Notes: generated by a model not told the origin, from the letters alone. A stretch of DNA of 64,000 nucleotides from Lamellibrachia columna (GCA_963662155.1 OY759261.1:520001-584000), one strand, 5' to 3'. Counted from the stretch's first letter, positions 11,346 through 21,907 are shown. Program-made: numbers and translations.

Positions 11346-12437
11346 CTTAATTGACAAAGAAAGGCACCTCAACGCTTTACCGATACAATATACAATAACA
11401 AATTTTCCCCAAAACTATGACTTTAATGTCTAGATTAAACAAACTAATGCAATATACTGCCGCCTTTGTATCAGACATACAATACCACAATTTCTTCAAG
11501 AAAACGTTCTTCCACAAATTGCCATGGAGAAAATTAACACCTATTCTTTTCAAGGCTTTGTGGATCACTCCAAAAAATATATCATAAGTAAATATGACTT
11601 GGAATGTAATATTAATAACGGCTACATCTGCAAAACGAATATGCCAGTTGAAGCCTAGAAATGTATGGTATGCCTTCGTCATCATTATCATGATAAACTG
11701 TATTAATTAATAATTCATAGCTCTGTAATATAATATTATACCGACTATTCATTCAGTAATATTATCTATTCACATTATTTGCACTATATGTATTTCTGTT
11801 AGCATTATGTGTTAGTATTATTAGCACTGTTATATTTGTAGGCAAAGTTAGCAACTCCACATTTATATATGTACACTCTAGTAATATTATCACTATATTA
11901 TCAAAACAGTGGGTTTTTGAGTTTCTCACAATATAATTTGTAAATTATAAATTTGGAACTAATGTATTATTTTTACTGTCAAGATTTTAATTGTATTTTT
12001 ACAAGTATAATGTATTTATAATTTTTCTGTATTATTTAACTTCTCTGCAATTATTACATGATAATAATGATAATTATATTCTATTCACATTTTTATTCAC
12101 ATTTTTTTCACATTTATATACACACACAAAAACAGTATTCACATTATTTGCACTATATGTATTTTTTTAGTATTATCTGTTAGTATTATTAGCACTGTTA
12201 TATTTGTAGGCAAAGTTAGCAACTCCACATCTATTTATACACTGTACACTCTAGTCAAACAGCAGTAACAATGATTACTGCACCATACGTAGTCATAGGG
12301 AGGCTTGAGCGATAGCGATCTCTCAGGTCTTAGTGCAGGCCTCCCTGGATCTTCAAAACAATGTAAAATATGTACAAACTGTTATTTGACTCTGTATGTA
12401 TGATCCAAACAAATAAACTTCTCTTCACTTCACTTCA
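11346..12437 (+). mobile_element. LINE C, 3' end only (copy 1)
   Basis: This matches 26020-26944. Translated on the plus strand with frameshifts it gives the C-terminal tail of a non-LTR retrotransposon protein: CRLC...T.PQ.LQENFLPQIAMEKINT, then QGFV, YIISKYDLECNIN and a C-x2-C-like end. A long AT-rich 3' UTR follows, ending in AAATAAACTTCTCTTCACTTCACTTC, a (ACTTC)n-type LINE tail. Endonuclease and RT domains are absent in this copy. Confidence 0.75.
12297..12346 (+). ncRNA. Hairpin in the LINE C 3' UTR
   Basis: AGGGAGGC (12297-12304) and GCCTCCCT (12339-12346) are perfect 8-base complementary arms around a 34-base loop, about 90 bases before the LINE's 3' end. In copy 2 (26814-26864) the left arm has decayed to AGGGATGC while the right arm is intact. 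Such 3' hairpins can be the RNA feature recognised by a LINE's own RT; that role is inferred. Confidence 0.5.
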
Positions 12438-12439
12438 AC

Positions 12440-13149
12440 ACTTTGTTGTGCGGCCTTCCGCAGAGGTGGAGTGTGAAAGCCGGGCCAGGGCACCAAGAAA
12501 AGTGCCGAAAATACAAATATGTGTTTATAGTAGACTTTGTCACTGTAAAATAAAAACACCAATCCTAATAAATGATATCATCAATAGATGTGCCTATTCA
12601 CTGCTTCGCCCTCCTATCCAGACAAACGCAGACATCGCTGCAACGATTTGGCGCGACCACCGAATCGTCGATCGGTATCAGCGCCCGCAAGAAAGGCGAA
12701 ACGGTCAGGGTGCGTGTGTGAATGGGTATTGCTGTGGAGACGGCCCCCGCAGTTGAGAGGGCCCCCTCCGTTGAGAGGGCCCGCATGCGACGCGTCACGG
12801 CGACTTCGCTTGCAATAGAACTGACCCTATTTTCAAGCCATGTCGCAATTGATATCAAACGGCCTTGACCTTTCTCAATGACATCAAAACCGCCTCGTCG
12901 CATCGACGGTATCGTTTAGTGTAATCACCGGCTTACCTGCACTCCGGGTCAGGCGATCGGCCTGCGACCGTCAGGGTATGAAAGCCGGAATCGATCGCCG
13001 GACCCGGTCGCCGGACCGAGAAGTTATATTGAATAAGACAATAATACCGACACAGAAAACATCAAGAAAAGTGACGTAAATACAAATAGGTGTGCATAGT
13101 AGACTTTGTCACCGCAAATTAAAAACATCCACCAGGATAAATGCTCTTA
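12440..13149. other. Unassigned GC-rich duplicated segment, copy 1
   Basis: The counterpart is 26947-27640. It contains a minus-strand frame (12903-12598, RRGGFDVIEKGQGRL) whose differences from copy 2 are mostly amino-acid-changing, so it is not evidently coding. A 13-base unit (ACCCGGTCGCCGG) occurs about twice here and about four times at 27468-27508. A splice-donor-like GTGCAG|GTAAGC lies on the minus strand near 12933. Confidence 0.45.
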
Positions 13150-13790
13150 TATTAAATGGGAAATGGGGATATTATCAGTAGGAGAAATGGGAGTAGCCGA
13201 AATGGGGATACCCCGTAGAAACGCGGTGCGCGGACAAACGCCCCATGGGCTTTGCGCGAACTAAAGCCCCACAGACAAGCGACCCTCCCCCCCTGAACAA
13301 AAGCTCCGCAACCTAAATACTTACAAAGTAGTGATTGCAAAATATGTTAATTACTGATTTATAAAGTGTCCTAGAAATTTCGATGGCTAATTGACTAAGT
13401 ACATGTTGAAAACGCAATCGCAACTTTTTATTTTTATTTATATCATTAGCCATATTCAATATGTCAAGCCTTGAAATGTTAAGATAACTAATATTATATT
13501 GAGCTATCTTAAATAATATTATAAGAGACAGTTGTTAGAAAAATAAACTTAGTAGATGCGCGTGCTGATGACGTTTGCCCTGATCTGAATGAATGTGAAT
13601 TATGGTTGTATCACAACGTGACATGTTATTCTTTTTATGTATATCTATCATACGTACTCATTAATTAGTCATTGTTGATCACATTTCCATACAAATCATG
13701 CAAACTTCTTTTAACACAAAGAGTATATTTTAACATTGAAAGACCATATATATTACATCAATTAACATAATAATTTTTGGACTTGGCAAA
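13150..13790. other. Unassigned, includes one C-rich unit expanded in copy 2
   Basis: GAACAAAAGC(C/T)CC.CA.AC..ACGACCCCCC occurs about 1.5 times at 13255-13315 and three or more times at 27740-27865. The rest is AT-rich with no gene. Confidence 0.5.
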
Positions 13791-13791
13791 C

Positions 13792-13890
13792 CCAGGACAT
13801 AGCTCCCTCCGGATAAACCCCTCGGACATAACCCCTGGGATAAACCCCCTCCGGACATAACTCCATGCGGGAAAAAACCAGGACAAGACC
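13792..13890 (+). repeat. C-rich word array GGACATAACCCC (copy 1, first)
   Basis: About six diverged words follow each other: GGACATAGCTCCCTCC, GGATAAACCCCTC, GGACATAACCCCTG, GGATAAACCCCCTCC, GGACATAACTCC and so on. The word recurs at 15217-15262, inverted at 17821-17935, and again at 19437-19530, 42595-42670 and 43050-43078. Confidence 0.75.
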
Positions 13891-14036
13891 TCTATGAAAA
13901 AATGTCGGAATTAAGTCATATTCAATATCTGTCTTAATCATAAAACTTTATGCAAATATGCAAGTCTGTGCCTTTGTATTTAATATATAGTCTTCGAATA
14001 AAACAATGTTGGGATTTTATTTCCCTGCGAGCGTCC

Positions 14037-14208
14037 GGACCCGGCCTTCATGGTCCGGGCCTGCACGGCCCCGGCCTGCACGGCCCAGGCCTTCACGGTC
14101 CGGGCCTGCACGGTCCGGGCCTGCACGGCCCCGGCCTGCACGGCCCCGGCCTTCACGGTCCGGGCCTACACGGTCCATGCCTGCATGGTCGGGGCCTGCA
14201 CGTTTGCA
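14037..14208. repeat. 15-bp GC-rich minisatellite (copy 1, ~11 units)
   Basis: The unit is GGCCTGCACGGTCCG with C/T and G/T variants. Being a multiple of three and stop-free, it opens collagen-like frames (GLHGP repeats) that are not evidence of a gene. Copy 2 has about three times as many units. Confidence 0.95.
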
Positions 14209-14239
14209 ACGAGTGTAAACGTGCACAGCTCGCCTCGTT

Positions 14240-14850
14240 TGACTACCAGAAAACGTGAACACATTACTGCATTGGTTGCCAATTCGTTTGCACCCGATCT
14301 ACATAGTGATGTTCTATGTGCATTCCGCGATGAATGCTCTGGCATCGGATTTTCTCGCTGATTTACTGAACCGACCCCATCCGCATTGGCAACTGAGGTC
14401 CGACTCTTTGTATTTATTATCTGTACCGCCTTCGCAGACGGTCACACACGGTAAGCGTTGTTTTGTTGAGGCCGCAGCCAGTCTGTGGTTGCCTGATTCA
14501 ACGAGGACAGCGAAGACACTGCCGCAGTTTAGAACACTTCTAAAAACACATCTTTTCACAGTAGCCTTTTTATTATATGTTGATGTGAACATTTGAATAT
14601 GCATTTATTATTATGTTATTAGTACAATTATATACATTTTACATTTTTGTATTACATATTGTGTATGGTAGAACTATTTAAATATATATATTTTGTGGTC
14701 TATGTTTTATAATTATTATTGTTGATATTTTTTTTAATACACTTGTATGTTATAATTGTATGTGTGCAAAACACCTGACACCAATCTCGGATGATCGGGC
14801 ACTATATAAATACTTTTATTATTATTATTATCATTATTAGTATTATAACA
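14240..14850 (+). mobile_element. L2-like LINE, 3' end of ORF2 and tail (copy 1)
   Basis: The frame 14255-14596 contains LHWLPIR, then a degenerate middle, then AASLWLPDSTRTAKTLPQF.TLLKTHLF and a stop. It is collinear with the C-terminus of LINE B (38840-39160), which has LHWLPIRQR, TLWNALPPAIR and LLKTHLF. A 3' UTR follows, ending in CGGGCACTATATAAATAC and (TTA)n, typical of L2/CR1 tails. The 5' part is missing and the GC array abuts it directly. Confidence 0.75.
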
Positions 14851-15065
14851 ATGGCTCAATACTATCAGGACTAATGCGAGTTGGTGTCACAATAGCACAA
14901 AAATCAATTTAATTTGGTTAAAGCATTACAATTTTATATTGATGTGTATATTTTGAAAAAAAGGAACTCGCGACTTTACAGTGTGGGTGAATGTTTTGGC
15001 CTGAAAATCAACACTTGAACCCACATAAATATGCGAAACGGGTCATTCGAACATATCATGCAAAC

Positions 15066-15215
15066 ATACCCCAACAACACAAGACCACTATCAGTGTAAT
15101 GACCGTGCACGTTTCGCGTGTAGGACGTAAGCTCTCATTGACATACCCCTACAACACAAGACCACTATCAGTGTAATGACCGTGAACGTTTCGCGTGTAG
15201 GACGTAAACTCTCAC
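15066..15215 (+). repeat. ~77-bp tandem duplication unique to copy 1
   Basis: The segment CATACCCC(A/T)ACAACACAAGACC...TTTCGCGTGTAGGACGTAA occurs twice in a row here and once in copy 2 (29946-30010), so it arose after the large duplication or was lost in copy 2. Confidence 0.8.
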
Positions 15216-16073
15216 TGACATAACCCATCTGGACAAAACCCCTCACGGACAAAATCCCTCACTTTTTAGGGAGAGTATAGGTGATACTACCAACCACTCT
15301 CATTTGGACCCGGCTCTTTATGTTTGAACGATTCAAATGTACTGGTATGAGTTGTTTGCGAGACACAATGTTAGTACATTCTGCGAGTAAACTAAAGTTA
15401 ATGCTTGAGGCTGGTTGCAGACTAGTAGGATTTCAAATGGCTGTTTGAACTTCACTGATTGTATTTCATCGACACTCGTAGCATTCATATATGAGTTTAT
15501 ATTTTGTTCTATGGAATAAAAAGGGTGAGTTAGTTTAGAAGGTCACAAGGAGCAGGTGCACAAATAATTGTGCTTGCTTGCTCTACGTGTGTTGTGGTGT
15601 AATGATAATGATTTTACATAGCAAGTTTGCAGGTCATCTTACACGTGCGCGTTGTTCCAATGCTGTATGTCTACAAAGGGTTACACATTTACCCGTGTGT
15701 GGAATAGTTTACTTATGTGCCAACGCGTATGCGACTGAATAGTGTTTAATAAACAATTGCACACAGAAAATTATGTTGTTACATATTGTTAAAGGGAATA
15801 AAAACAACGATTGCTTGATATAATATTATATTACATTTTGTAGTTTTGGATAATTTCCACAACAACGAAAACAAATAAATATAATTCAATTAATTAATAA
15901 TTCCAAACAATACTCAGTTCTACCGGCTTGCCGCGATTAAGCATTTTCCCGCGATTATAGACAGGCTTCGACGTGAGTTCACTGGTGACAGGGAAATGCT
16001 ACGAGACTGGGACTTTCAATTGATTCACCGTACCGTTGACAGCGATAGCGGTTGTTTAGAAGAGATCGTCAGA

Positions 16074-16260
16074 ATGGTTTGTTGTGCGACATTCGATTGT
16101 AATGCAAACAGTAGTAAGAATAGAGTAACATGCAGTTGGTTTTAGTTTCGTTTATTTTAAGAAGGCAAACTTCAAGCCGACGAAGCGCAGCCGACATTGC
16201 TTGCTTCGAGAAAACTTGTTTCGACTACGATCCGGACCGGAGAAGAAGGAAGATGGCAGC
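16074..16260 (+). pseudogene. THAP-type zinc finger relic (copy 1)
   Basis: The ATG at 16074 reads MVCCATFDCNANSSKN, followed by CSWF. This is the start of a THAP C2CH zinc finger (M..CC...C.A..SK......F), which binds DNA in transposases and host regulators. In the next frame ADIACFEKTCFDYDPDR resembles the second half (C..HF...CF), although the expected C-x2-H is damaged. An internal loss of roughly 25 codons and frame shifts show decay. In copy 2 (30873) one Ser of NSSK is changed to Ile. Confidence 0.5.
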
Positions 16261-16559
16261 CCAGGGTTATCGTAGTGCCAAAATCTCTTTGAAAGAGGAA
16301 GTTGTGCTAACAGTATTCCCAGTAGTGGAAGCTATGTTGATTCCATCAGTCCGGAGAACATTGCGACGCGGGAATCGACGACCGCGGTCCACCTCGGATC
16401 GAAGCGAGCTGTCAGCGATACAGGTGATGTCGGCCCACAGTGAATCCGGCTCAATGAATTCGGGCAGCATTCTTTGGAATCTTCGGTCAGCAATGTTGGT
16501 GACTTCGGCCTCATAGCACAACGGACATAGTGATCTCGGCCCAAACGATTGTGTACCCG

Positions 16560-17815
16560 GGCAAATGAAATTTTTGTCTCACTGTGAATAAACCATATAT
16601 CCTCTCATTTGTTAATTTCTTTAGTTCCACATTAACCCGACATTATTACTTTGTAACCGTTTTACAGTATTCGCTTCCTTTCCCATGAATTACGACGCTA
16701 CATTTTACCATGTTAACACGCAGTCAGCGAGACGATAATTAGAACTTATGCAATTCGTTGTATCCTTAAAAATAATATCAGATTTCATGTATTACCCTTA
16801 TAATGGGAAATTCTCCCCAGAAATTTGCTCAATTAAATAAAATACAGAGCAATGACAGTGATAAGAGATTATCGCATTGTGAATACAACGGAGCCACCTG
16901 CATATGGTATTTGATCTATACAGTGTTTTAGGTCAGATCATTTCGAATGTGAAGCATGGTATTTTATTCGCCTCAGTCACCGAAATCACCAAGCCGAAAT
17001 AACATCGGCCGAATTCACCTCCCATTCACTCCATCATGAAGTGACCAGATTTATACACGTGGCAGTTGGGTCGAATTCACCGAGGGCCAAGATCACCACC
17101 ACCGTCAACGATACTCCTACTGCCATGTTTACTTTTTGACCTAACCGTGAAAACGAACCCATAGAGCCGCCAAACTTCTCGAAACGAATTACGAAAACAA
17201 AAAATTGCTATATCTTCTACACCTAGGAGAAGGCGAGTTTATGATTTTGTATCTTTTTATCTTTATATTGAAGTAAGAGTAATGTTTCGACCATGCCACA
17301 CGTGTATGCGTACGGTAGATATACGAGGAGAAGTTTGGCGGCTCTATGTGGTCGTTTTCAAGGTTAGATCACAAAGCAAATATGTTCGAAGTTAAAGGCT
17401 ACTGGCGTCGTTAAACTGCTCCGAAAAAGCCGAATTCGAAGATGATTCTGCGGTATTACCTGCCGCTAGCGGTTCGAAATAGTTACATTTTACTTTTTAT
17501 TCTGGAAATTAACATCGGCACCATTCGCCATGATAACGCGAGTGAAACTATACTGAAACATTGCATAGAAATCAGTGACCGAATGTAAACCCATGTCATC
17601 AGTGACGTCACAAAACCACGTGATCGCTCATCTCATTAACTTCGAATGCTAAGCGCGCTTTGCGAGTTAGACGCATTACACATTTAATTTTATCTATAAA
17701 TAATTGTTTATGTTCATTTGTTCTGTTGGCATATAGTACATACGATATTAAACTTTGTGTACACACCGAAAAGCATTTTAGCTAGTGCCTTGTTGTTATT
17801 CCTTTTAAAGTCAAA
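16560..17815. other. Interior of the putative THAP element; CRE/E-box-like sites at 17598-17622
   Basis: No frame is recognisable. GTGACGTCAC (palindromic CRE-like) and CCACGTGATC (E-box-like) lie close together and are unchanged in copy 2 (32526-32550). With little divergence between copies this conservation is weak evidence for function. Confidence 0.3.
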
Positions 17816-17820
17816 ATAAT

Positions 17821-17935
17821 AATGTCCATGAGGGGTTTTGTCCGTGAAGGGTTATGTCCGTTAGGGGTTTTGTCCAGAGGGGCTATGTCATAAGGTGATA
17901 TGTCCGTGAGGGGTTTTGTCCGTACCCCGTACTTT
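17821..17935 (-). repeat. G-rich (inverted) word array, copy 1
   Basis: Seven or so words alternate GGGGTTTTGTCCGTGA and GGGTTATGTCCGTTA. On the complementary strand they are the same GGACAAAACCCC/GGACATAACCCC words found at 13792, 15217 and 19437. Confidence 0.8.
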
Positions 17936-18079
17936 TCTTATAGTTCACGGGCCCTATCCTGGGGCGATTGTCCGATAAATATCGAGAGGCACGCGCTTGC
18001 CGTCTTTCTGTTAAGGATGCAGTTAATAATACTAATTAATATTCATGATAAAGTTAATATTCGATTTAAATACCATTCA

Positions 18080-18310
18080 GACAGATTCTTAAACTCTAGG
18101 TCCAAGATAATCAATCTCTTATATTTTGGAAGAACTAATTAAGTGGATGAACGATGGGTCACCAGTAAATGTTGTCTACTTATTTGTGTACGGGTCACTG
18201 AGGGGAATTTCATACTGGAAATGATGTCTACTTATTTGTGTACGGCTCACTGAGGGGAATGTCATACTGGAAATCAGTTCTACATAGGGTACCACTGGGA
18301 TTATTATCGT
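18080..18310 (+). mobile_element. LINE A RT remnant with two 52-bp units (copy 1)
   Basis: TTTTGGAAGAACTAATTAAGTGGATGAACGATGGGTCACCAGTAAATGTTGTCTACTTA matches the LINE A RT sequence at 58090-58155 (FLEEITKWID.GSPVDIIYL). ATACTGGAAATCAGTTCTAC.TAGGGTACCAC matches HWKSVLSGVPQG at 58300-58330. Between them a short deletion left a 52-base unit (TGTCTACTTATTTGTGTACGG...CTGGAAATGA) repeated about twice. Confidence 0.75.
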
Positions 18311-18439
18311 AATTATTATCGTATCGTATTGGAGGGATGTGGGTAATACGTCGAGTTAAACATGCGTTAAAGCTGCTTCCTCAAATGGTTCAAGCATTAA
18401 ATAATGTAATTGTTTGTCTGGTGATTTCACACAAAAACT

Positions 18440-18565
18440 ACATACAAAAGTTGCACAAACGAGTTAGCATGTTGCAGTGGATACTAGGTAGGTTTGGTTT
18501 TTCGCAAAATTAACTTGAAATGAGACTAGCAAACATACCGAATTGAGCATGCACCTTTAAATCGT
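18440..18565 (-). repeat. Truncated S repeat (copy 1)
   Basis: CATACAAAAGTTGCACAAACGAGTTAGCATGTTGCAGTGGATACTAGGTAGG...CGAATTGAGCATGCACC is the complement of the left end of the S family at 4795-4930. Confidence 0.7.
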
Positions 18566-18923
18566 GTGTTTACACAAGGCGGTGCATCCTGATACTGATT
18601 GTTGCAACACTATGCTACATACATCGAAATGGTTTAACTCGAAACCTGACATAGACCAGCCTAGTTGGGCAGTCCTACTATGCGATTAGCTACTCGCAAG
18701 TCATGTGTAAAAGGCAGTGCGACGCACAAACGCTGGTCTCCTTGAATGAAGATGTAACCCGATCTCCCACGACAGCAGAAGCACCCAAAAATACACGTAA
18801 ACATTGTCCCAAAATGAGTTGTTTGGAGAACTCACGGAAACATCTGTATACTAAATCGATGGGGAATACTGGGCCTAGTAGTGGAACACTCGTTTATGCA
18901 AACCAACGTATAATAATGCTTAC

Positions 18924-19202
18924 CTTGACTCGGTATAGTACCCAGAAGCAGTAGAATCTACCAAAGTAGAAAGCCTACCTTGGCGGGGTGCGGAGACGGA
19001 CTCTATACCGTCATTGCTGTAGTCTACGGTCGAGAGGCTCGACACAGACTGACACATGTATGATAGACCCACATACATAACGCTGCTGTGGCAGTGACCC
19101 GTGACCAATGCAGCCTTGTGGAACACATTGGACTCGCAGTGAATAACGGCCGCATGAAAGCAACAGCGAGGCAAAACGTATGCGTGTATTGCAGCGTCGC
19201 TC
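18924..19202 (-). CDS. Exon-like conserved block (copy 1)
   Basis: On the minus strand a 279-base segment is bounded by an acceptor-like TTCACACAG|G (intron end at 19203) and a donor AAG|GTAAGC (intron start at 18923). It contains 92 whole codons without a stop, e.g. HAYVLPRCCFHAAVIHCESN, YVGLSYMCQSVSSLSTVDYS and SGYYTES. It is rich in Cys, Ser and His; no domain is recognised. Copy 2 differs by a single base in the exon, a synonymous Leu TTG/CTG change. The flanks to 18660 are almost as similar, so recent conversion rather than selection could explain the identity. If it is not spliced, the frame stops at TAA two codons on. Confidence 0.35.
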
Positions 19203-19436
19203 CTGTGTGAATTGTTGTCGTTTTCGTTCAGAATTTCGGAGGGGGACCTTTGCGTCGCTTTACCAACACACACTGCACTGCACAGATACGATCACAAAGT
19301 GGTTCAGTGATATTTTCAGGAAATGGGCAACTACTACACAAATGCATATTTTACACGTGTAATTTAATGTTTCACTGGTAATCTCGTGTATTCCTCATTT
19401 TGTGCACATGTCCAGAGTCAAATTATGTTCACCCTG

Positions 19437-19632
19437 AATCCAGGATATAATCCCCTCCGAACGAAACCCCTTCCGGACCTAACCCCCTCCGTGCACAACC
19501 TCCTCCGGACAAAACCTCCACTCTTTAAAATAAACACAGATAAAACCTCCATCCATTATGGTGAAATGAAACTGGATGACCCGTTGTATATTAATCATTC
19601 ATTTTATGATTGTTTCCGCTATATTGTATAAA
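19437..19632 (+). mobile_element. MITE-like element with C-rich word array, copy 1 (right end lost)
   Basis: A C-rich array (GGATATAATCCCCTCC, GAACGAAACCCCTTCC, GGACCTAACCCCCTCC, GGACAAAACCTCC) leads into GGTGAAATGAAACTGGATGACCCGTTGTATATT. The same array-plus-block occurs at 42595-42830, where the element has a G-rich right end; here the right end is replaced by an (AC)n tract. Confidence 0.6.
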
Positions 19633-19636
19633 TGGT

Positions 19637-19665
19637 AAACACACACACACGCACACGCGCACAAA

Positions 19666-19745
<80 letters not shown>
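19637..19745. repeat. (AC)n microsatellite (copy 1)
   Basis: An AC tract with GC and AA interruptions. In copy 2 (34803-34940) a (GCAC)n block has been added in the middle. Confidence 0.95.
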
Positions 19746-19759
19746 TATATAGTATATAA

Positions 19760-20280
19760 ATGTATATCGACTTCAATATAGTCAGAGCCCGCCAGTCGTC
19801 TATTCACACAACTACAGGGTCGAGAAGGTGAACATCGACAAAAGCGATCCGATCGCGCTAACCATAATTACACCCATTTTATCAACAGCTCTGATCTTTT
19901 GCCTGCATGTGCTCGACCGCATGCCTCTGTTCTCAAGTAATCTGATCAAGACTGTACGGTATGCGCCTTTGGCAAAACGATGAATCATTCCTGTATAGAA
20001 ATGCTAGTTTGTCAGGTTATCATCACATTAATGTTCTCTTCGTAACATAACAGAGTGTAACACACATGCACGCTGGCATCATTCAATTCAAAAGTTCCTT
20101 TGTGTTTCTCGTACAGTATCGGACATTCCCTCGGAAAATTGTGCCTATGTGTGCTGTGTTGTCCAAAATATGGCCGCGTGATCCCCCTGAATACAATCCC
20201 CCTTTTCGGAAATTGTAGTGACCGCTCCACGAATTAGCCGTACGACATAACTTGGGAAGACGACGAGAGAGATGCTAGGG
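19760..20280. other. No recognisable gene; nearly identical in both copies
   Basis: A 72-codon minus-strand frame (20230-20012, MERSLQFPKRGIVFRG) is identical in copy 2, but the whole 19780-20450 region is almost unchanged between copies, so this does not show selection. No splice sites or homology were noted. Confidence 0.4.
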
Positions 20281-20516
20281 AGAGCTCACCTCAGCCTGGG
20301 AGGAGGCTGAGAGGAGGTAAGGTGACAGGTCGTAGGGAGACAGAACGTAAGGAGACGGGACGTAGGGAGACAGGACGAAAGGAGACGGGAAGGAAAGAAA
20401 TGAGAGGGAAGACAAATGGATCGAAGGAAAGGGGCGTGGGGGAGACAGTAGCGAAGGAGGGGGAGGAGACGATAGTTAAGGCGATGGGAGTGAGGGAGAC
20501 GGGAGGGAAGGTGTCA
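20281..20516 (+). mobile_element. LINE A 5' end, cut by the duplication breakpoint
   Basis: A purine-rich stretch of GGGAGACGGGA-type words encodes a basic, low-complexity frame (GRRETGRKETGRKE). In copy 2 the same stretch runs on into the esterase ORF at 36270, so it is the 5' region of LINE A. Here it stops at 20516 where the duplicated unit ends. Confidence 0.7.
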
Positions 20517-20527
20517 TACCCCCTGCA

Positions 20528-20528
20528 T

Positions 20529-20562
<34 letters not shown>
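20528..20562. repeat. (TA)n at the duplication junction
   Basis: A short TA tract joins the truncated LINE A of copy 1 (after TACCCCCTGCATACAA) to the TAAACATT that opens copy 2. It is the novel joint of the tandem duplication. Confidence 0.9.
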
Positions 20563-20565
<3 letters not shown>

Positions 20566-20755
20566 ATTACTTTCAAAATTTACGAAATGCCCTCATTCAT
20601 TACCCACGGATATCAACTTCTGTTTCTGATCGTTCAAATAAGATTACTGATGTTCAAAATACTTAAATTGTGTGTATATATGTATTTGTAGATAACATCA
20701 ATGTATTCGTAGGTAACGAAGTTCCACACATTCGAAATTATCATGCAAGCAAACT

Positions 20756-21130
20756 CTAACAAAGCGAAACCACCGCAGCTTCAGTGACCGTTGACTTTTC
20801 ATACAGTTCCTGGGCCTTGAGGCGCTCATCTATAAGGCACCGTAACGGACAAAAGAGTGATGAAACCGAGAAGCCTGTTGAGTTTGCGCGATTGGTGGTT
20901 GAGTCTGCGCGATTGGTGGTTGAGTGTGCGCGTAGTTGAGTCTGAGAGTGGTGGACTCTGAGAGTGGTTGTGTCTGAGTGTTTGAGAGCGACGTATGGCG
21001 AGTAAACTGGTTGCCACGTAAAAAACATAATAGGATGTGCAGCCGGTAAATATTTTTATCACTTTCGCCGTCTTTCAAAGGAGCTAAACCGTTTTTTGTA
21101 TTGCCCCTCGGTTTAGACTTGGGCATTGTA
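20756..21130 (-). repeat. R repeat, copy 2
   Basis: The counterpart of 8285-8640, with one more TTGCGCGATTGGTGGTTGAGTC word. A minus-strand ATG at 21126 opens MPKSKPRGNTKNGLAPLKDG. Together with 23090-23410 it forms an inverted pair around hAT copy 2. Confidence 0.65.
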
Positions 21131-21907
21131 CAGTTATTTCATATAGTGCACGTTTAAACATGGCGTCTAACCCAGGCCCGTAGCTAGGCTGTGCCCCCAC
21201 CTCCCACCTCCGTGCAGACAGCTGTGCCCCCCGTGCGACGTGATAATCACCAGAATTGTGCTACCGGTAGTCACCGTAGTGTATAATTATATACTATTTG
21301 TGGGGACCAAGGTAATCAGTATGGCAATAGGATATAGTCAAGTGTGTGCGTTTGTAAACCTTGAATTATTTTTTTGCGGTGATTTAGCGAAAACGCATTA
21401 TTTAAACATCATGATTTATCTTAGAGCCACCAAGTCTCACGCGTTTGGCGTGAGACTCACACATTTGACTTCAGTCTCAAGCTCTCACGCGTATTTCCCG
21501 TTTCGATAAATAATTAATACAAACAGGCATATTTTCATGCACGTGTTGATAGATAATTTTTCCATGCGCGCACTGATGTTTTATCATGTCATCATGCCTA
21601 AGAGTGATCATGGTATGGGAATTGTTGGTGCATGTAATGGGCACTGGTCCCGCGCCACGTTGGTATACTGACTGTCAAACTGTCAATAGATCACCCATTG
21701 ACACTTGAGTCAATAAAATACTTGCTTAAGGAAGCCCAATAAGCTACGTGGGCAAACAACCAGGCGCATACTAATGCAGTACGTAGACTCCACTTAGCGA
21801 ATCTCTTCGGGCCAGAACGATCTGAATTTCCTCAAAAAATTAATTTAAAAAATCTACAAAGAGGCTGATTGCGGTATCAGTGATTCTATTAAGCGTAGTC
21901 CACTGCA

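Larger units (their letters stand above)
15217..17935. mobile_element. Putative THAP-bearing DNA element bounded by inverted word arrays (copy 1)
   Basis: A C-rich array (GGACAAAACCCCTCAC words) at 15217-15262 and the same word inverted at 17821-17935 (GGGGTTTTGTCCGTGA) enclose 2.6 kb that holds a THAP zinc-finger relic at 16074. A second word family (GCCGAAATCACC, GCCGAATTCACC, GGCCAAGATCACC) lies at 16965-17105. The layout resembles a DNA transposon whose ends are arrays of protein-binding sites. P-element transposases are known to carry an N-terminal THAP domain, but no transposase body remains. Boundaries and identity are inferred. Confidence 0.35.

Noticed and set aside
11377..11691. A 104-codon minus-strand frame
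   Set aside because: It is antisense to the LINE C C-terminal coding tail, which has family-typical motifs on the plus strand.
12598..12903. A 101-codon minus-strand frame (FDVIEKGQGRL)
   Set aside because: Differences from copy 2 are mostly amino-acid-changing and the frame is shortened there; it looks like repeat DNA.
20012..20230. A 72-codon minus-strand frame identical in both copies
   Set aside because: The whole surrounding region is near identical, so conservation of the frame carries no weight; no homology or splice signals.
20322..20666. A basic GRRETGRKE repeat protein as a host gene
   Set aside because: In copy 2 the same purine-rich stretch is the 5' region of LINE A leading into its esterase ORF; here it is cut by the duplication joint and runs into (TA)n.
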